From: a virus
Virus record (IMG/VR): IMGVR_UViG_3300027728_000099
Coordinates: 1-22,947 of that record
Reading direction: 5' to 3' (one strand)
DNA length: 22,947 nucleotides
The position numbers and the translations under genes were made by a program. Under the pieces are notes generated by a model. It searched no databases. It saw nothing but the letters and a program-made list of their open reading frames with translations, and was not told the DNA's origin. Positions 22,076-22,947 of the stretch are shown here, one piece after another (within the stretch, counting starts at the first letter, position 1; each line of letters begins with the position of its first letter).

Positions 22076-22947
22076 TTATGCAGCAACATCAGTCCATACT
22101 ATAGATTGTCCAGTATCTACTGGTGTCCAAGCGGTAACATATAATTGACCTGTAGTTCCTGTCAAGCTAAATCCTGTAATATTAACAGTTACATCTATTA
22201 CGTTAGATATTGACCCTAAATTAATGGTTAAATTTTGACCTGTTATGTTTACAGGAGTGTTTAAATCTATGGTTACAGAGTTTAGTGTAGCAGATAATAA
22301 TTCAGCTGTTACTACACCAGATATTGATATATCTGCAGTTACACTTCCTTGTGCTAAAGTTAATAATTGACCTGTTACTTCTGCATCAGGAGCAGGGTCT
22401 ACATCTCCTTCTGTTAATGTTAAATTTTGACCTGTTAATAAAATATCAACATCTATAATTGATGTAACTGAACTTAAAGCTATTGTTAAATTTTGTCCCG
22501 TTAGAGTAAGATTAGAATTTCCTGTGATAGATACTGAATTTAAAGAAGTATTTAATAATTGTCCTGTTAATACTACAGGTGTATCTAATTCAATTGTAGT
22601 ATTTCCCTCAGAAGTAGTTAATCCAATATTTTCATTCCAACCAAGTTGACCCCAACTATTTGATCCCCACGTTGTAAGTGTCCCTGGAGCATTTACAGGA
22701 ACATCTATTCCTGGAATTCCTCCAACACTATTTAAAGTTAAATTTGCTAATTCTCCAGTTAAAGAAAGATTTGCGTCTCCTGTTATTGAAACAGAATTTA
22801 TATTTGTAGATAAACTTTCTCCTGTTAATATAACAGAACCATTAATTGAAAGAGATACTGAACTTAAAGATGTTGTTAAATTTTGACCAGTTATTTCAAC
22901 AGTAGGACTTGCAGTGTTAGTTCCCCAACCAGTTAGTCCCCAACTAA
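22076..22947 (-). CDS. Repetitive tail fibre, C-terminal part (truncated by window edge)
   Basis: The last 290 codons of a protein that enters from the right edge, read by hand; the stop is at 22078-22076. It is built of imperfect ~22-residue beta repeats with the core (V/I)-x-(I/L)-TGQ-x-L-T-x-x-L-x-SV, for example VEITGQNLTTSLSSV and ITGNSNLTLTGQNLTIALSS. These alternate with Trp-Gly modules (WGSNSWGQLGW, and SWGLTGWG at the edge). The end is QLYVTAWTPVDTGQSIVWTD followed by VAA. Such Thr/Ser/Val-rich repeats are typical of pelagiphage tail fibres, forming long beta-helical or trimeric shafts. It is followed by the fibre-associated and collar genes. N-terminus and full length not visible. 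Confidence 0.75.
   Translation of the reverse strand, partial: SWGLTGWGTNTASPTVEITGQNLTTSLSSVSLSINGSVILTGESLSTNINSVSITGDANLSLTGELANLTLNSVGGIPGIDVPVNAPGTLTTWGSNSWGQLGWNENIGLTTSEGNTTIELDTPVVLTGQLLNTSLNSVSITGNSNLTLTGQNLTIALSSVTSIIDVDILLTGQNLTLTEGDVDPAPDAEVTGQLLTLAQGSVTADISISGVVTAELLSATLNSVTIDLNTPVNITGQNLTINLGSISNVIDVTVNITGFSLTGTTGQLYVTAWTPVDTGQSIVWTDVAA
22227..22893 (-). repeat. In-frame DNA repeats inside the tail fibre
   Basis: A 19-base motif, GTTAAATTTTGACCTGTTA on the plus strand, occurs at 22227-22245 and 22419-22437, and with one to two changes at 22485-22503 and 22875-22893. Spacings of 192, 66 and 390 bases are all multiples of 3, and 66 equals the 22-residue repeat. Each copy encodes the TGQNLT core. 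Repeats of this kind allow fibre length to change by in-frame recombination. Confidence 0.7.

Noticed and set aside
22076-22947. CRISPR-like array
   Set aside because: The repeats are imperfect, in frame and encode a continuous beta-repeat protein, with no unique spacers of uniform length.

Overview
This window is a block of a tailed-phage genome, most likely a marine podovirus of the pelagiphage (SAR11-infecting) type. The reasons are strong A+T richness, very tight packing with overlapping stop/start codons, and a characteristic set of genes: an archaeo-eukaryotic-type primase, an SNF2-like helicase, Hsp20, a SpeD-like decarboxylase, virion proteins with GGGRxGY-type motifs, a P22 gp10-like tail protein and a repetitive tail fibre. 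The host assignment is inference. No terminase, portal, major capsid protein, phage RNA polymerase, integrase or tRNA gene is visible here. No gene-free stretch reaches 300 bases.

Layout. (1) 1-2184, minus strand: replication/early module with a partial primase, a protein of unknown function, a coiled-coil protein and a small unknown protein. A perfect-consensus sigma70 promoter (TTGACA-17-TATAAT, 1831-1803) drives the first three. A short set of mutually exclusive hairpins lies just before the primase start. (2) 2245-3678, plus strand: a lone SNF2-like helicase with its own extended -10 promoter and a stem-loop over its stop codon. (3) 3709-17075, minus strand: a long late operon. It begins at the P22 gp10-like protein, passes through small proteins, two glycosyltransferases, three repeat-rich virion or ejection-type proteins and a 1313-residue virion protein, and ends with a holin-like protein, a SpeD-like enzyme and Hsp20. 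Many junctions are TAATG or ATGA overlaps. (4) 17138-20388, plus strand: a four-gene cargo island on the opposite strand (2OG oxygenase, NodU/CmcH-type carbamoyltransferase, two more 2OG oxygenases) with its own sigma70 promoter. (5) 20389-22947, minus strand: tail adhesion module with a small unknown protein, a tail-collar tip protein, a fibre-associated structural protein and a partial repetitive tail fibre.

The most interesting part is the plus-strand island. Its promoter overlaps an oppositely directed promoter, and the latter predicts a leaderless message for the late operon. The carbamoyltransferase and second oxygenase lie exactly between two copies of a 27-bp direct repeat that carries a Shine-Dalgarno and an ATG. 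Deleting the 2053 bp between them would join the first oxygenase directly to the third, so this looks like a cassette gained or lost by recombination. Together with the two glycosyltransferases, the island could encode a chemical modification (hydroxylation, carbamoylation, glycosylation) of a glycan, virion protein or DNA base. The substrate cannot be read from the sequence.
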